A stretch of DNA of 19,310 bases, taken from positions 1 to 19,310 of the forward strand of contig JBBQNR010000056.1 of assembly GCA_038330145.1 (NCBI GenBank). The letters are read 5' to 3'. The stretch is from JBBQNR01 sp038330145. Its GTDB lineage: Bacteria; Actinomycetota; Thermoleophilia; Solirubrobacterales; JBBDJG01. Shown piece by piece: positions 1 to 7,837 of the stretch. Made by a program: the position numbers and the translations under genes. Under the pieces are notes generated by a model. It made no database searches, had not been told where the DNA came from, and saw only the letters and a program-made list of their open reading frames with translations. Numbering within the stretch: the stretch's first letter is position 1; every line of letters starts with the position of its first letter.

Positions 1-1034
1 AGGTACGGCTGCAACTGCCTCAGGATCCGGAGGCCGCCCGCATCGGCGATCTCGGCCTGCAGGTCGCGCAGCCCGAGGTCGAAGGGGAGCGACCGCCCGG
101 CGAAGGAGCTGACGCTCGCCAGCACGTCGGCGGCGGTGCGCATGCCGACGAAGGCGATGGCATCGCCGGAGACGACGTGAACGAGCTTCGGTTTGTAGCT
201 GAGGTCGACGTCCGTCGGCTCGAGCGCGCTGGACATGAAGATCCTGCCACCGTCCTTCTCCGCTCGCAGCACCGCGGCCACACCGAGCAGCTGCGGATCG
301 TCGGCCAGCCTGGCGAGGCGGCCGGCGAGCCCGGGCCGGCGCTCCAGCACCGCTCGCAGTCCTCGCCGGGATGCGTAGCCGAACAGGACCCGGTCGCGAT
401 CGGGAATGGTGGCCCGAGCCCGCCTGAAGGTCGGATCGAAGGCCAGCGATCGGGATGACTGCAGGGCGGCGTCGATGCCGGAGCGCAGCACCCGCGGCTG
501 CCCAATGGCGAGAAACCCGCGCAGGAAGGCCGTCGCCTGCGAGCCGTAGGTGCGAACCGTGACTCCCCGGTACTCGCTGGTGACCTCCCTGCCCACGGCC
601 CGCGCCAGGAAGGCACGCGCAAGCTCCCGATCGGACACCTCCAGCAGGATCAGCGAGCGGGCGTTGCCGCCGCCGGGAACGAGTGCGAGCGCGGCCTCGT
701 CGCCCACCCATGGCCGGACCTCGCGCTCCAGGTCCAGCGCTCCACCGCGGCTGGTGAGCGTCCTCAGCAGGCGGGTCTGCAGCTGGACCAGGTTGGGAAA
801 ACGCTCGAGCAGGCTCTGCGCCCGGTCCCACTGGTTCGAATCGCGGCCGACGTTGGCGTGCACGTAGGCAACCGTCCCGGCGGGTACCAGCGCCGCCGCG
901 TGGTCCTCCGGCGCACCGGGCTCGCCGTCCTCGAGCAGGGCGGAAAGCGCCAGCAAGCCGCCTACGAGCAGGGCGGCCAGCAGAAGGCGGCCCGGCGTCA
1001 GCCGGGCCCGCAGGCCGGTGCGCAGATGACTCAT
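1..1034 (-). CDS. DUF3352-like membrane-anchored protein (3' part outside window)
   Basis: Frame opens at the ATG (complement of 1032-1034) and stays open to the window edge, giving 344 visible residues. The N-terminus is short and basic (MSHLRTGLRARLTPGR), followed by a hydrophobic segment at about residues 17-33. The outside part begins with LVPAGTVAYVHANVGRD, which resembles the start of DUF3352 proteins of actinobacteria and cyanobacteria; their function is unknown. The ATG overlaps the der stop (ATGA, 4 bases), so it is probably translationally coupled to der and co-transcribed with it. The rest looks like a long alpha/beta exported domain without a catalytic motif I recognise. The family name is a judgement from the N-terminal pattern; the membrane anchor and the reading frame are firm. 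The C-terminus is not visible. Confidence 0.7.
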   Translation of the reverse strand, partial: MSHLRTGLRARLTPGRLLLAALLVGGLLALSALLEDGEPGAPEDHAAALVPAGTVAYVHANVGRDSNQWDRAQSLLERFPNLVQLQTRLLRTLTSRGGALDLEREVRPWVGDEAALALVPGGGNARSLILLEVSDRELARAFLARAVGREVTSEYRGVTVRTYGSQATAFLRGFLAIGQPRVLRSGIDAALQSSRSLAFDPTFRRARATIPDRDRVLFGYASRRGLRAVLERRPGLAGRLARLADDPQLLGVAAVLRAEKDGGRIFMSSALEPTDVDLSYKPKLVHVVSGDAIAFVGMRTAADVLASVSSFAGRSLPFDLGLRDLQAEIADAGGLRILRQLQPY

Positions 1035-2398
1035 CCAGTGTTGGGTGCGGGCGCCTCGACCCCCCGCCGCGAGCCGCGGGATTGGCGGGGCCGGTCGGCG
1101 TAATCGATCACGAGCGGGACTCCCTCGAGTCGGTAGCGGGCGCGCAGGCGATTCTCGATGAAATAGGCGTAGTCGCGCACTATAAATTTGCGGTCGTTCA
1201 CGTGTGCCCGGACGCGCGGAGGCCCGGTTTCGACCTGCGAGGCGTAGTAGATCCGCAGCCGTTTTCCGCGCACGGCCGGAGGCGAGCGCTCCGCCTGCAC
1301 CTCCGAGAAGAAGCGGTTCAGCTCCGGGGTGGGGATGCGGCCACGTGAGCGGTCTGCGAGCCCAACCGCCTCGACCAGAAGCCGCCTGACGTTGCGGCCC
1401 TCGAGCGCCGATGCGGTCAGCACGCGTGGCCGCAGCCGCAGCTTCTGGGTCACGCGCACCTTGGCGTCCTCGAGGTCGGTCTCGGTCAGGTCCCACTTGT
1501 TGAGAACGATCAGCGTCGCGCAGCCCTTCTGCATCGCCATCGACGCTATGCGCAGGTCCTCGCTGGTGACACCCTCGCCTGCGTCGCAAACGACCAGCGC
1601 GACGTCGGCCCGCTCGGCGGCGCGCTCGGACCTCAGCTGCGCGTAGTAATCCACGGTGCCGGCGACCTTGGCGCGCCTGCGCAGGCCCGCGGTGTCGACC
1701 AGCACGACCGTGCGCCCGTCCACCTCGACGCGCGTGTCGATCGCGTCACGCGTGGTGCCCGCCTTCGAGTCCACGATCACGCGCTGCTCGCCGAGGAACG
1801 CGTTGACGAGCGACGACTTGCCGACGTTGGGCCGGCCGATCACGGCCAGGCGAACGGCGTCCTCAGGAAGGTCCTCCTCCACCGGCTCGCTCGCGGCGGC
1901 GATCTCGGCCAGCCGGTCGAGCAGGTCGCCGGTGCCGAGCCCGTGCACCGCCGAGACTGGAGCCGGCTCGCCGAGGCCGAGCTTGTGGAACTCCGCGGCC
2001 AGCGCCTCGTCGGGGCCGCTGTCGATCTTGTTCGCAGCGACGACCACCGGCACGCTCGAGCGTCGCAGCAGCTCCGCCAACTCCTCGTCGCCGGGACGGA
2101 CGCCTGTGCGAGCGTCGACCACGAGCAGCACCGCGGCTGCATCGGCGAGCGAGAGCTGCGCCTGCTCCTGCACCTGCCGCGACAGCTCTGCCGCGTCCTC
2201 GAGGTCGACGCCGCCGGTATCGACCAGCAGGAAGGGCACGCCGTTCCACTCGGCCGGCACGTCCTTGCGGTCCCGGGTCACTCCCGGCTCGGGATGGGTG
2301 ACCGCCTCGCGTGTTCCGCTCAGCCTGTTGACGAGCGTCGACTTGCCGACGTTGGGAAAGCCAACGACGGCGATCCTGGGTAGCTCGGGCACTGGCAT
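1031..2398 (-). CDS. der: Ribosome biogenesis GTPase Der (EngA)
   Basis: 455 residues, within the usual 430-490 range of Der. It has two consecutive GTPase domains, each with a P-loop: GFPNVGKS at about residues 13-20 and GRPNVGKSS at about 188-196. The matching switch and base-recognition motifs are visible (DTGG and NKID in the first domain, DTAG and NKWD in the second). A C-terminal KH-like domain follows from about residue 355. Der binds the 50S subunit and helps its late assembly. The start is an ATG with a GAGG/GGGGAG purine tract immediately upstream. It lies 10 bases after the cmk stop and overlaps the next gene by four bases, so cmk-der-DUF3352 reads as one transcription unit. Confidence 0.97.
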   Translation of the reverse strand: MPVPELPRIAVVGFPNVGKSTLVNRLSGTREAVTHPEPGVTRDRKDVPAEWNGVPFLLVDTGGVDLEDAAELSRQVQEQAQLSLADAAAVLLVVDARTGVRPGDEELAELLRRSSVPVVVAANKIDSGPDEALAAEFHKLGLGEPAPVSAVHGLGTGDLLDRLAEIAAASEPVEEDLPEDAVRLAVIGRPNVGKSSLVNAFLGEQRVIVDSKAGTTRDAIDTRVEVDGRTVVLVDTAGLRRRAKVAGTVDYYAQLRSERAAERADVALVVCDAGEGVTSEDLRIASMAMQKGCATLIVLNKWDLTETDLEDAKVRVTQKLRLRPRVLTASALEGRNVRRLLVEAVGLADRSRGRIPTPELNRFFSEVQAERSPPAVRGKRLRIYYASQVETGPPRVRAHVNDRKFIVRDYAYFIENRLRARYRLEGVPLVIDYADRPRQSRGSRRGVEAPAPNTG

Positions 2399-2408
2399 CT
2401 CCCCTACC

Positions 2409-3080
2409 TCAGACCGAGGCCCGCGCCCGCTCCACGAGCTTCAGCGCCTGCTCGACGACGTCTTCGACGGCGAGCCCCGTGGTGTCGATCGTGATCGCGT
2501 CGGCTGCGGTGCGAAGCGGCGCCGCCGAGCGGGTCGAGTCGAGGCGGTCGCGCTGTTCGATCGCGGCCCTGACCTCGCCGGCCTGAGCGTCGTGGCCGCG
2601 TCGCCGCAGCTCGCCGGCGCGCCTGCTGGCGCGCTCCGTCGCATCGGCGGTCAGAAACAGCTTGACCTCCGCGTCGGGAGCGACGACGGTGCCGATGTCC
2701 CGTCCCTCGACCACGTAGTTGCCCGCGGCTATCAGTTCGCGCTGCTTTTCCAGAAGGACGGCTCGCACGCGCGGATGCGCCGCCACCGTCGAGCTGGCTT
2801 GCGTGACGCGGGGCGTCCGGATCTGCTCGCCGACGTCGCGTCCGTTCGCGATCACCTGAACGTAATCCTGGGCGCGTTCGCGGAGCTCGATCGTCGCGTC
2901 CTTGGCGATCCGCGCCAGTGACTGCTCGTCATCGACGTCCATGCCGTCCTCGAGCGCGAGCAGCGTGACGGTTCTGTAGAGCGCCCCGGAATCGAGATAC
3001 GTGAAGCCGAGCCTGCGCGCGAGCGCGCGTGCCACGGTGCTCTTGCCGCTGCCCGCCGGGCCGTCGATGGCGACGATCAT
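2409..3080 (-). CDS. cmk: Cytidylate kinase
   Basis: 223 residues, the normal size for bacterial CMP kinase, which phosphorylates CMP/dCMP with ATP in the cytoplasm. The N-terminus MIVAIDGPAGSGKST carries the P-loop at residues 7-15. YLDSGALYRTVT is the conserved substrate-binding stretch, and EGRDIGTVVAPDAEVKLFLTA and RDRLDSTRSAAPL fit the CMP-binding and lid regions. A cmk-der pair is a common bacterial arrangement. The ATG has no convincing Shine-Dalgarno sequence, but GATAAT (complement of 3087-3092) lies 6 bases before it, so a leaderless mRNA from a local promoter is possible. Confidence 0.96.
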   Translation of the reverse strand: MIVAIDGPAGSGKSTVARALARRLGFTYLDSGALYRTVTLLALEDGMDVDDEQSLARIAKDATIELRERAQDYVQVIANGRDVGEQIRTPRVTQASSTVAAHPRVRAVLLEKQRELIAAGNYVVEGRDIGTVVAPDAEVKLFLTADATERASRRAGELRRRGHDAQAGEVRAAIEQRDRLDSTRSAAPLRTAADAITIDTTGLAVEDVVEQALKLVERARASV

Positions 3081-3086
3081 GGTTCC

Positions 3087-3092
3087 ATTATC
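3087..3092 (-). promoter_or_regulatory. Possible -10 hexamer of a cmk promoter
   Basis: GATAAT on the minus strand matches the -10 consensus in five of six bases and ends 6 bases before the cmk ATG. With no Shine-Dalgarno sequence present, transcription could start at or near the start codon. No clear -35 box is visible, so this is tentative. Confidence 0.3.
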
Positions 3093-3108
3093 GAGGAGAG
3101 GCCGGGTA

Positions 3109-3163
3109 GCCGCCGAAGGCGGCGCAGCGGACTCACAGGACTTTAGGTGTCCGGCGAAGCCGG
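3109..3163 (-). terminator. Two GC-rich hairpins between the 3201-4196 gene and cmk
   Basis: Two perfect inverted repeats with three-base loops lie in this gap: GCCGCC-GAA-GGCGGC at 3109-3123 and CCGGC-GAA-GCCGG at 3151-3163 (plus-strand notation). They follow the stop of the membrane protein gene at 3201 and precede cmk, so they could end or attenuate the upstream transcript. Neither is followed by a T-run, so a classical intrinsic terminator is not proven. Confidence 0.35.
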
Positions 3164-3200
3164 CTCGGTATTCCGAACGACGCCGCGCATGGGCACACCC

Positions 3201-4196
3201 TCACTCGTAGACGACAACTTCGGGCCGCGGCCGCAGGGCAAGCACGGCGGCGGGGTCCATCAGACCTGTGTCTTCGCGGTAGAAGAGCTTGAAGCCGGTG
3301 TAGCTGCCGGCGTTGCCGCTCGGTAGAACGTCGGGAGCGGTCAGCTGGTTGTACACGCCCTCCTTGGCGTCCGGCGTGCCGAAGCCGTCCACGTTGGTCA
3401 CGATCGCAAGCCCGGGCCGGGCCGCGATGCTTCGTCGCTCCACCACCATTCCCTCGGTGAACTGGTGCACGATCAGCAGCTTCTGGGGCAGGTCCTGGTT
3501 CTGCACCAGCTGCGAGAGGTAGGCCGACACCTCGTTGACGGTGTCGGCGCCGGTCGAACCGATCTCCTTTCCGGGCTCGACTCCGGCCGGAACGCTCCAC
3601 TCGGGGTCCAGCGCCAGGCTGACGTCCGGCTGGCGCAGGTAGGGCTCGAGCGCCCGCACCTCCTCCATGAAGTCGGCCCGCCCAGGTTGTATGTCGAGGA
3701 TCAGGATGCCCTTGAAACGGCGCACCGCCTCCAGGTAACGACCAATGACCGCGGCGGTCTGGCGTTCGCGGTACATCCCATCCTGGCCGGGCGCGGATTG
3801 TGCGATCGTCGCGATCAGCTCGAAGGCCGGCAGCACGGGCTGGGCCTTGCCATAGGGGCGCACCTGCGAAAGCAACTTGGACGCAGCCTGCTTGGGAGTG
3901 CCGATGCCGAGCACTCCGAGCTCCTCGTGCTGGGGCGCGCCGTAGAACGCGACAACCCTGTAGCGAGGAAGGATCGTGCGGCCACCGCGCGGAAGCTCGT
4001 TGGGCGCCACCCGGTCCGCGGTGGCGCTGCCATCGCCTCCGACCAGAGATACCACCGCCCACAGGAGCAGCAGCGTCAGCCCGCCGGCGACGCCGAGCGC
4101 GACCCTTCGCCTGCGGCGAAAGACCAGTTCCCGCTCGGACCGGCTCTGAGCCTGCCGTCGCGGCCCAGCTCCGGCATGGTCCCTTCCCTGCTTCAT
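3201..4196 (-). CDS. Membrane-anchored exported protein of unknown function
   Basis: 331 residues. A basic N-terminus (RFRRRRR-like, about residues 25-31) precedes one hydrophobic helix at about 32-52, so the protein is probably anchored in the membrane with the rest outside. The soluble part begins at RYRVVAFYGAPQ and shows regularly spaced hydrophobic strands (PAFELIATIA, GILILDIQPG, VSLALDPEW, LLIVHQF, LAIVTNVDGFG, GFKLFYRED). This order resembles a TIM-barrel, glycosidase-like fold. D and E residues end several strands, as in hydrolases, but I recognise no named family and assign no activity. It starts 31 bases after the aroA stop, so it may be the tail of the aromatic operon. The ATG lacks a clear Shine-Dalgarno sequence; TAGATT lies 9 bases upstream. 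Confidence 0.85.
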   Translation of the reverse strand: MKQGRDHAGAGPRRQAQSRSERELVFRRRRRVALGVAGGLTLLLLWAVVSLVGGDGSATADRVAPNELPRGGRTILPRYRVVAFYGAPQHEELGVLGIGTPKQAASKLLSQVRPYGKAQPVLPAFELIATIAQSAPGQDGMYRERQTAAVIGRYLEAVRRFKGILILDIQPGRADFMEEVRALEPYLRQPDVSLALDPEWSVPAGVEPGKEIGSTGADTVNEVSAYLSQLVQNQDLPQKLLIVHQFTEGMVVERRSIAARPGLAIVTNVDGFGTPDAKEGVYNQLTAPDVLPSGNAGSYTGFKLFYREDTGLMDPAAVLALRPRPEVVVYE

Positions 4197-4227
4197 GCGA
4201 TCGTGAATCTATTCCCCGAGACGCGGC

Positions 4228-5532
4228 CTATGCCTTCAAAGCGGAAAGATCGGCCTTGAAGTCAGGGTAGGAGACGTGCGCCGCCTCGAACCCGAGCACC
4301 TCGACTCCGCCTGACGAGCAGAGGCCGGCGACCGCACCGAGCATCGCCAGCCGATGGTCACCGCGCGAGTCGATGGTGCCGCCGGGCAACCGCGGCGCCC
4401 CCTCGACCTCGAACCCGTCCTCGGTCGCCTCGATCGTAGCGCCGAGCGCCCGCATGCCCTCCACCACGGTCGCGATCCTGTCCGACTCCTTGTGACGCAA
4501 CTCCTGGGCTCCGCGCACTAGCGTCACTCCCTCGGCGCAGGCGCCCAGCAGCGCGACCAGTGGCAGCTCGTCGATCATGAGCGGGACCTCGCCGGCGTCG
4601 ACGGTGGTTGCGGTAAGGGGTGAACTATGAACCGCCAGGTCCGCGACCGGCTCTCCGCCCAGCGTGCGCTCGTTGTGCCGCTCGACCGCGGCGCCCATAC
4701 GCTGCATCACGTCCAGCAGCCCGGTGCGCGTCGGGTTGACGCCGACGTCGCGCAGCACGATGTCCGAGTCGGAGACCAGCACGGCGGCCACCAGGTGAAA
4801 GGCCGCCGAGGAGAAGTCGCCGGGAACGTCGACGCTCTCGAGCGCGAGCCGATCGACGCCCGCGACGCTGACGGCTCCCGCTTCGGACCTCACCTCCACC
4901 CCGGCGTGTCTCAGCATGCGCTCGGTGTGGTCACGGCTGGGCAGATCCTCGATCACGGTCGTCTCGCCCTGCGCAAGCAGGCCGGCGAGCAGCACGCACG
5001 ACTTCACCTGCGCGCTCGCCACGGGAAGCCGGTAGCGGATGCCTTGCAACGGCGATCCCTCTACGGTCAGCGGAGGCAGGCGGCCGTCGCGACAGCCGAG
5101 GCGAGCCCCCATCGCCGTCAGCGGCTCGACGACGCGGTCCACGGGACGCCGCCGGATGCTGTCGTCGCCGTCGAGAGTCCAGTGCCCGGAAGGCTGGCCC
5201 GCCAGCCAGCCCGGCAGCAGGCGAAGCAGCGTGCCCGCATTGCCGACGTCGATGCGGTCGGCGTTCGTGCGCGCGCCGCGCAGGCCGGCGCCGTGGATCC
5301 TGAGCTCGCCCCCCGCGCCCGGCGTTTCGGTATTCGCCTCGTTCTCCTCTATCCCGGCTCCCAGCTTGCGGGCCGCCGCGACGGTCGAGCCTGTGTCCTG
5401 GGCGCGCAGGTGATTGCGGACCGTCACCGATCCTTCGGTCATCGCGCCCAGCAGCACCGCGCGGTGCGAGATCGACTTGTCCGGCGGCGGCGTCAGGTCC
5501 CCGCGCAGCCGCCGTGCCGGCTCGAACCTCAC
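4228..5532 (-). CDS. aroA: 3-phosphoshikimate 1-carboxyvinyltransferase (EPSP synthase)
   Basis: Transfers enolpyruvyl from PEP to shikimate 3-phosphate, the sixth shikimate step. I start it at a GTG (complement of 5530-5532), giving 434 residues that begin MRFEPARRLRGDL. Upstream in-frame codons run into tyrA and do not look like EPSP synthase. Visible motifs are PPDKSISHRA near residues 16-25 (PEP/shikimate binding), DVGNAGTLLRLL, RDHTERML, PGDFSSAAF, DELPLVALLGA with the catalytic Asp, ELRHKESDRI with the catalytic Glu, and SRGDHRLAM. It follows the tyrA stop by 29 bases without an obvious Shine-Dalgarno sequence. It is probably co-transcribed with tyrA and aroF. The residues around the PEP site look normal. 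Confidence 0.95.
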   Translation of the reverse strand: MRFEPARRLRGDLTPPPDKSISHRAVLLGAMTEGSVTVRNHLRAQDTGSTVAAARKLGAGIEENEANTETPGAGGELRIHGAGLRGARTNADRIDVGNAGTLLRLLPGWLAGQPSGHWTLDGDDSIRRRPVDRVVEPLTAMGARLGCRDGRLPPLTVEGSPLQGIRYRLPVASAQVKSCVLLAGLLAQGETTVIEDLPSRDHTERMLRHAGVEVRSEAGAVSVAGVDRLALESVDVPGDFSSAAFHLVAAVLVSDSDIVLRDVGVNPTRTGLLDVMQRMGAAVERHNERTLGGEPVADLAVHSSPLTATTVDAGEVPLMIDELPLVALLGACAEGVTLVRGAQELRHKESDRIATVVEGMRALGATIEATEDGFEVEGAPRLPGGTIDSRGDHRLAMLGAVAGLCSSGGVEVLGFEAAHVSYPDFKADLSALKA

Positions 5533-5561
5533 CAGGCGAACGTTCCGAGAAGGGCCACTAC

Positions 5562-6674
5562 CTAGCTCTCGTCGCCGTTCGCGACCACGGTGGCCGGGTA
5601 GCCGATCCCGGCTATCAGCTCCATCGCGCGCTCGGCGCTCTCGGCGCCCGCAACCCAGAGAGCGATCGCCCCGGATTGCATGTCGGCGGCCGGGTACAGG
5701 GCCATGTCGACGATGTTCACCCCTCCCTCGCCCAGCGCGACCGCGATCTGAGCGACGATGCCGGGTCGGTTGGGGACGGAGACGCGCAGCTCGCTGACCG
5801 CGCCGCCGGCCAGCTCCAGCTCCAGCAGCCGCTGGCGGTCGGCGCGAGCGCCCTCGATCCATTGCTCGACCGCGGAGGCGTCGCCGTCGCGCAGCAGGGC
5901 GATCAGCCGCTCCAGCTCGGCCGCGTAGGCCTGCAGCTCCGCCCCGATCGTCTCACGGTTCGCCACGAAGATGTCTCGCCACACAGCCGGGTTGCTGCCT
6001 GCCACGCGGGTGGCATCGCGGAAGCTCGGTCCCGTGGCGGGAAGGTGCTGCTCCTCCTCGAGCAGTGCGCGGGCTGCCTGGCCGACGAGCACGTTGGCGA
6101 GCACGTGAGGCAGGTGGCTGACCGTCGCCATCAGCCGGTCGTGGGTCTCGGGAGTGATCGCCGTCGGGCGCGCCCCGAGCCCAGAGATGACCCTGTACAG
6201 GCGGTCGTAGTGCACGCCGCTGGTGCGCTCGCCCGGAGTCAGGTACCAGGTCGCGCCCTCGAACAGGTCCGCACGCGCATGCCGCACTCCGGCCGCTTCG
6301 GCGCCGGCCAGCGGATGCCCTCCGATGAAGCGCGAGCGATCGGATTCGGGCAGCTGCGCAGCTCGTACGCTGTCGACTACGGCCCGCTTGGCGGAGCCGA
6401 CGTCTGTGACCGCGCTGTCGCCGCCGGCGCCGAGCACCGCCCCGACCTCCGTTCCGAGTTGGCCCACCGGGCAGCACACGAAGCAGATGTCTACGTCGTG
6501 TGCCGCCCGCTCCGGGCTCGAGCAGCCCTCGTCGACCGCGCCCCGCTCGAGCGCGGCCTCGATCGCAGCGGGATCGCGGTCATACCCCTTGACCCTTGCG
6601 CCCGGCAGGCGCTCACGGGCGGCGAGGCCGATCGAGCCGCCGATCAGGCCGACGCCGACCACGCCGATGTTCAG
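5562..6674 (-). CDS. tyrA: Prephenate dehydrogenase with C-terminal ACT domain
   Basis: Converts prephenate to 4-hydroxyphenylpyruvate with NAD(P), committing carbon to tyrosine. The N-terminal Rossmann fold carries GVGLIGGS. GGHPLAGAE holds a conserved His (about residue 120), and SHLPHVLAN holds the catalytic-region His residues (about 187 and 190). An ACT domain follows from about residue 295 (ELRVSVPNRPGIVAQ), suggesting allosteric control by an amino acid, probably tyrosine. The first ATG/GTG/TTG-type codon is a GTG (complement of 6660-6662), but starting there removes most of the first beta-strand of the nucleotide fold. A CTG four codons earlier gives MNIGVVGVGLIGG and sits 11 bases after a perfect AAGGAG, so I prefer CTG and 370 residues. 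The start overlaps the end of aroF. Confidence 0.93.
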   Translation of the reverse strand: MNIGVVGVGLIGGSIGLAARERLPGARVKGYDRDPAAIEAALERGAVDEGCSSPERAAHDVDICFVCCPVGQLGTEVGAVLGAGGDSAVTDVGSAKRAVVDSVRAAQLPESDRSRFIGGHPLAGAEAAGVRHARADLFEGATWYLTPGERTSGVHYDRLYRVISGLGARPTAITPETHDRLMATVSHLPHVLANVLVGQAARALLEEEQHLPATGPSFRDATRVAGSNPAVWRDIFVANRETIGAELQAYAAELERLIALLRDGDASAVEQWIEGARADRQRLLELELAGGAVSELRVSVPNRPGIVAQIAVALGEGGVNIVDMALYPAADMQSGAIALWVAGAESAERAMELIAGIGYPATVVANGDES

Positions 6675-7696
6675 AGAGTCGACAGCTCCTTACCCACGAT
6701 CGAGGCCACGCGCTGAACCTGGTCCATGTAGTCGCCGAACTGGTCGGCGGGGACCGCCTGCGGGCCGTCGCAGATCGCCGCGTCGGGGTCGTTGTGCACC
6801 TCTACGATGATGCCGTCGGCCCCCGCGGCGGCTGCCGCGAGAGACATCGGCAGCACCAGATCACGTCGCCCGGCGGCGTGGCTCGGGTCGACCACGACGG
6901 GCAGGTGCGACAACTCCTTGATCACGGGGATGGCCATGATGTCGAGCGTGAACCTGGTGGCGGTCTCGAACGTCCGAATGCCGCGCTCGCACAGGATCAC
7001 ATCCTCGTTGCCCTCCTTGAGGATGTACTCGGCCGCCATCAGCAGCTCCTCGATCTGAGCCGACAGGCCTCGCTTCAGCAGCACGGGTCGCCCCGAGCGG
7101 CCGATCTCCGCCAGCAGGCTGTAGTTCTGCATGTTGCGCGCTCCAACCTGGATCACGTCTGCGACCTCGAGCACCGCCTCCAGGTCGGAGACGTCCATCA
7201 GCTCGGTGACGATCGGCAGGCCGGTCGCCTCCTTGGCCTCCCGCAGCAGCCGTAGTCCCTCGCCACCAAGGCCCTGGAAGCTGTAGGGCGAGGTCCTCGG
7301 CTTGTAGGCGCCTCCGCGCAGCATCGAGGCGCCGGCGTCCTTGACGGCCTCAGCCGTGGTGAGCAGCTGCTCACGGCTCTCCACCGTGCAGGGGCCGGCG
7401 ATAACCGAGAAGCTCTGGCCGCCGACACGACGGCCGTCGACCTCCACCACCGTCGACTCTCCGTGCTTGAACTGCCTCGAGGCAAGCTTGTAGGGCTTGC
7501 TGATCGGTACCACCCGCTCGACGCCCGGGATCCCCGACAGCTCGAGATTGGCTATTCGCTCACGGTCGCCGATGGCGCCGACGATCGTCAGCAGCTCGCC
7601 CTCGGATACGTGGGCCGTGGCTCCCACCGATTCGACGCGTTCCACGACGGCCTCGACCTGCTCCGTCGTCGCGCCCTCTTTCATCACGATCATCAT
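6671..7696 (-). CDS. aroF: 3-deoxy-7-phosphoheptulonate synthase (DAHP synthase, type I-beta)
   Basis: First shikimate enzyme: condenses PEP and erythrose 4-phosphate. 341 residues, as in the Thermotoga/Geobacillus-type enzymes that carry a small N-terminal ferredoxin-like regulatory domain (residues 1-70, MMIVMKEGATTEQVEAVVER). The catalytic barrel from about residue 95 shows AGPCTVES (metal-ligand Cys at 103), GGAYKPRTSPYSFQG (PEP-binding Lys and Arg), GARNMQNY, LLKRG, CERGIRTFE and DPSHAAGRRDLV. The ATG has AAGGAG six bases upstream. The 293 bases before it hold an aromatic-rich leader peptide and interleaved stems, so aroF is probably controlled by attenuation. Its 3' end contains the Shine-Dalgarno sequence of tyrA. 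The symbol is by function; aroG would also fit. Confidence 0.95.
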   Translation of the reverse strand: MMIVMKEGATTEQVEAVVERVESVGATAHVSEGELLTIVGAIGDRERIANLELSGIPGVERVVPISKPYKLASRQFKHGESTVVEVDGRRVGGQSFSVIAGPCTVESREQLLTTAEAVKDAGASMLRGGAYKPRTSPYSFQGLGGEGLRLLREAKEATGLPIVTELMDVSDLEAVLEVADVIQVGARNMQNYSLLAEIGRSGRPVLLKRGLSAQIEELLMAAEYILKEGNEDVILCERGIRTFETATRFTLDIMAIPVIKELSHLPVVVDPSHAAGRRDLVLPMSLAAAAAGADGIIVEVHNDPDAAICDGPQAVPADQFGDYMDQVQRVASIVGKELSTL

Positions 7697-7756
7697 CTAT
7701 GTCTCCTTGTACCTAACGCCTTCTTTTCTAGCTGGGATCGAATGCTCCTGTCGCGG

Positions 7757-7837
7757 CCGAGGACCCCCGCCGCAGGGGCTGCCGTTTACGACACTCGACC
7801 GGAGAAAAGGTCCTCAGACGCCGGCTGGCCGAGTGCC
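7757..7837 (-). promoter_or_regulatory. Putative attenuator: two interleaved RNA stems upstream of aroF
   Basis: On the minus strand, GGCACTCGGCC (complement of 7827-7837), whose first G is the last base of the leader stop codon, can pair along 11 bases with GGTCGAGTGTC (complement of 7790-7800); two of the pairs are G-U. Between them lies CTGAGGACC (complement of 7809-7817), which pairs along 9 bases with GGTCCTCGG (complement of 7757-7765), with one G-U. The stems cross each other, so they are either mutually exclusive or form a pseudoknot. A ribosome on the leader stop would cover the first arm and favour the second stem. Four T residues follow the GAGGACC arm. Which stem terminates transcription is not decided by the sequence alone. 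Confidence 0.55.

Noticed and set aside
1656..2921. Long open frame on the plus strand (about 421 codons) opposite der and cmk
   Set aside because: It is Ser/Thr/Arg-rich low-complexity translation antisense to two well-recognised genes, an effect of high-GC codon bias.
5533..5862. Longer N-terminal extension of aroA to an upstream start
   Set aside because: The extension overlaps tyrA, is Arg-rich and unlike EPSP synthases; the family N-terminus begins at the GTG.
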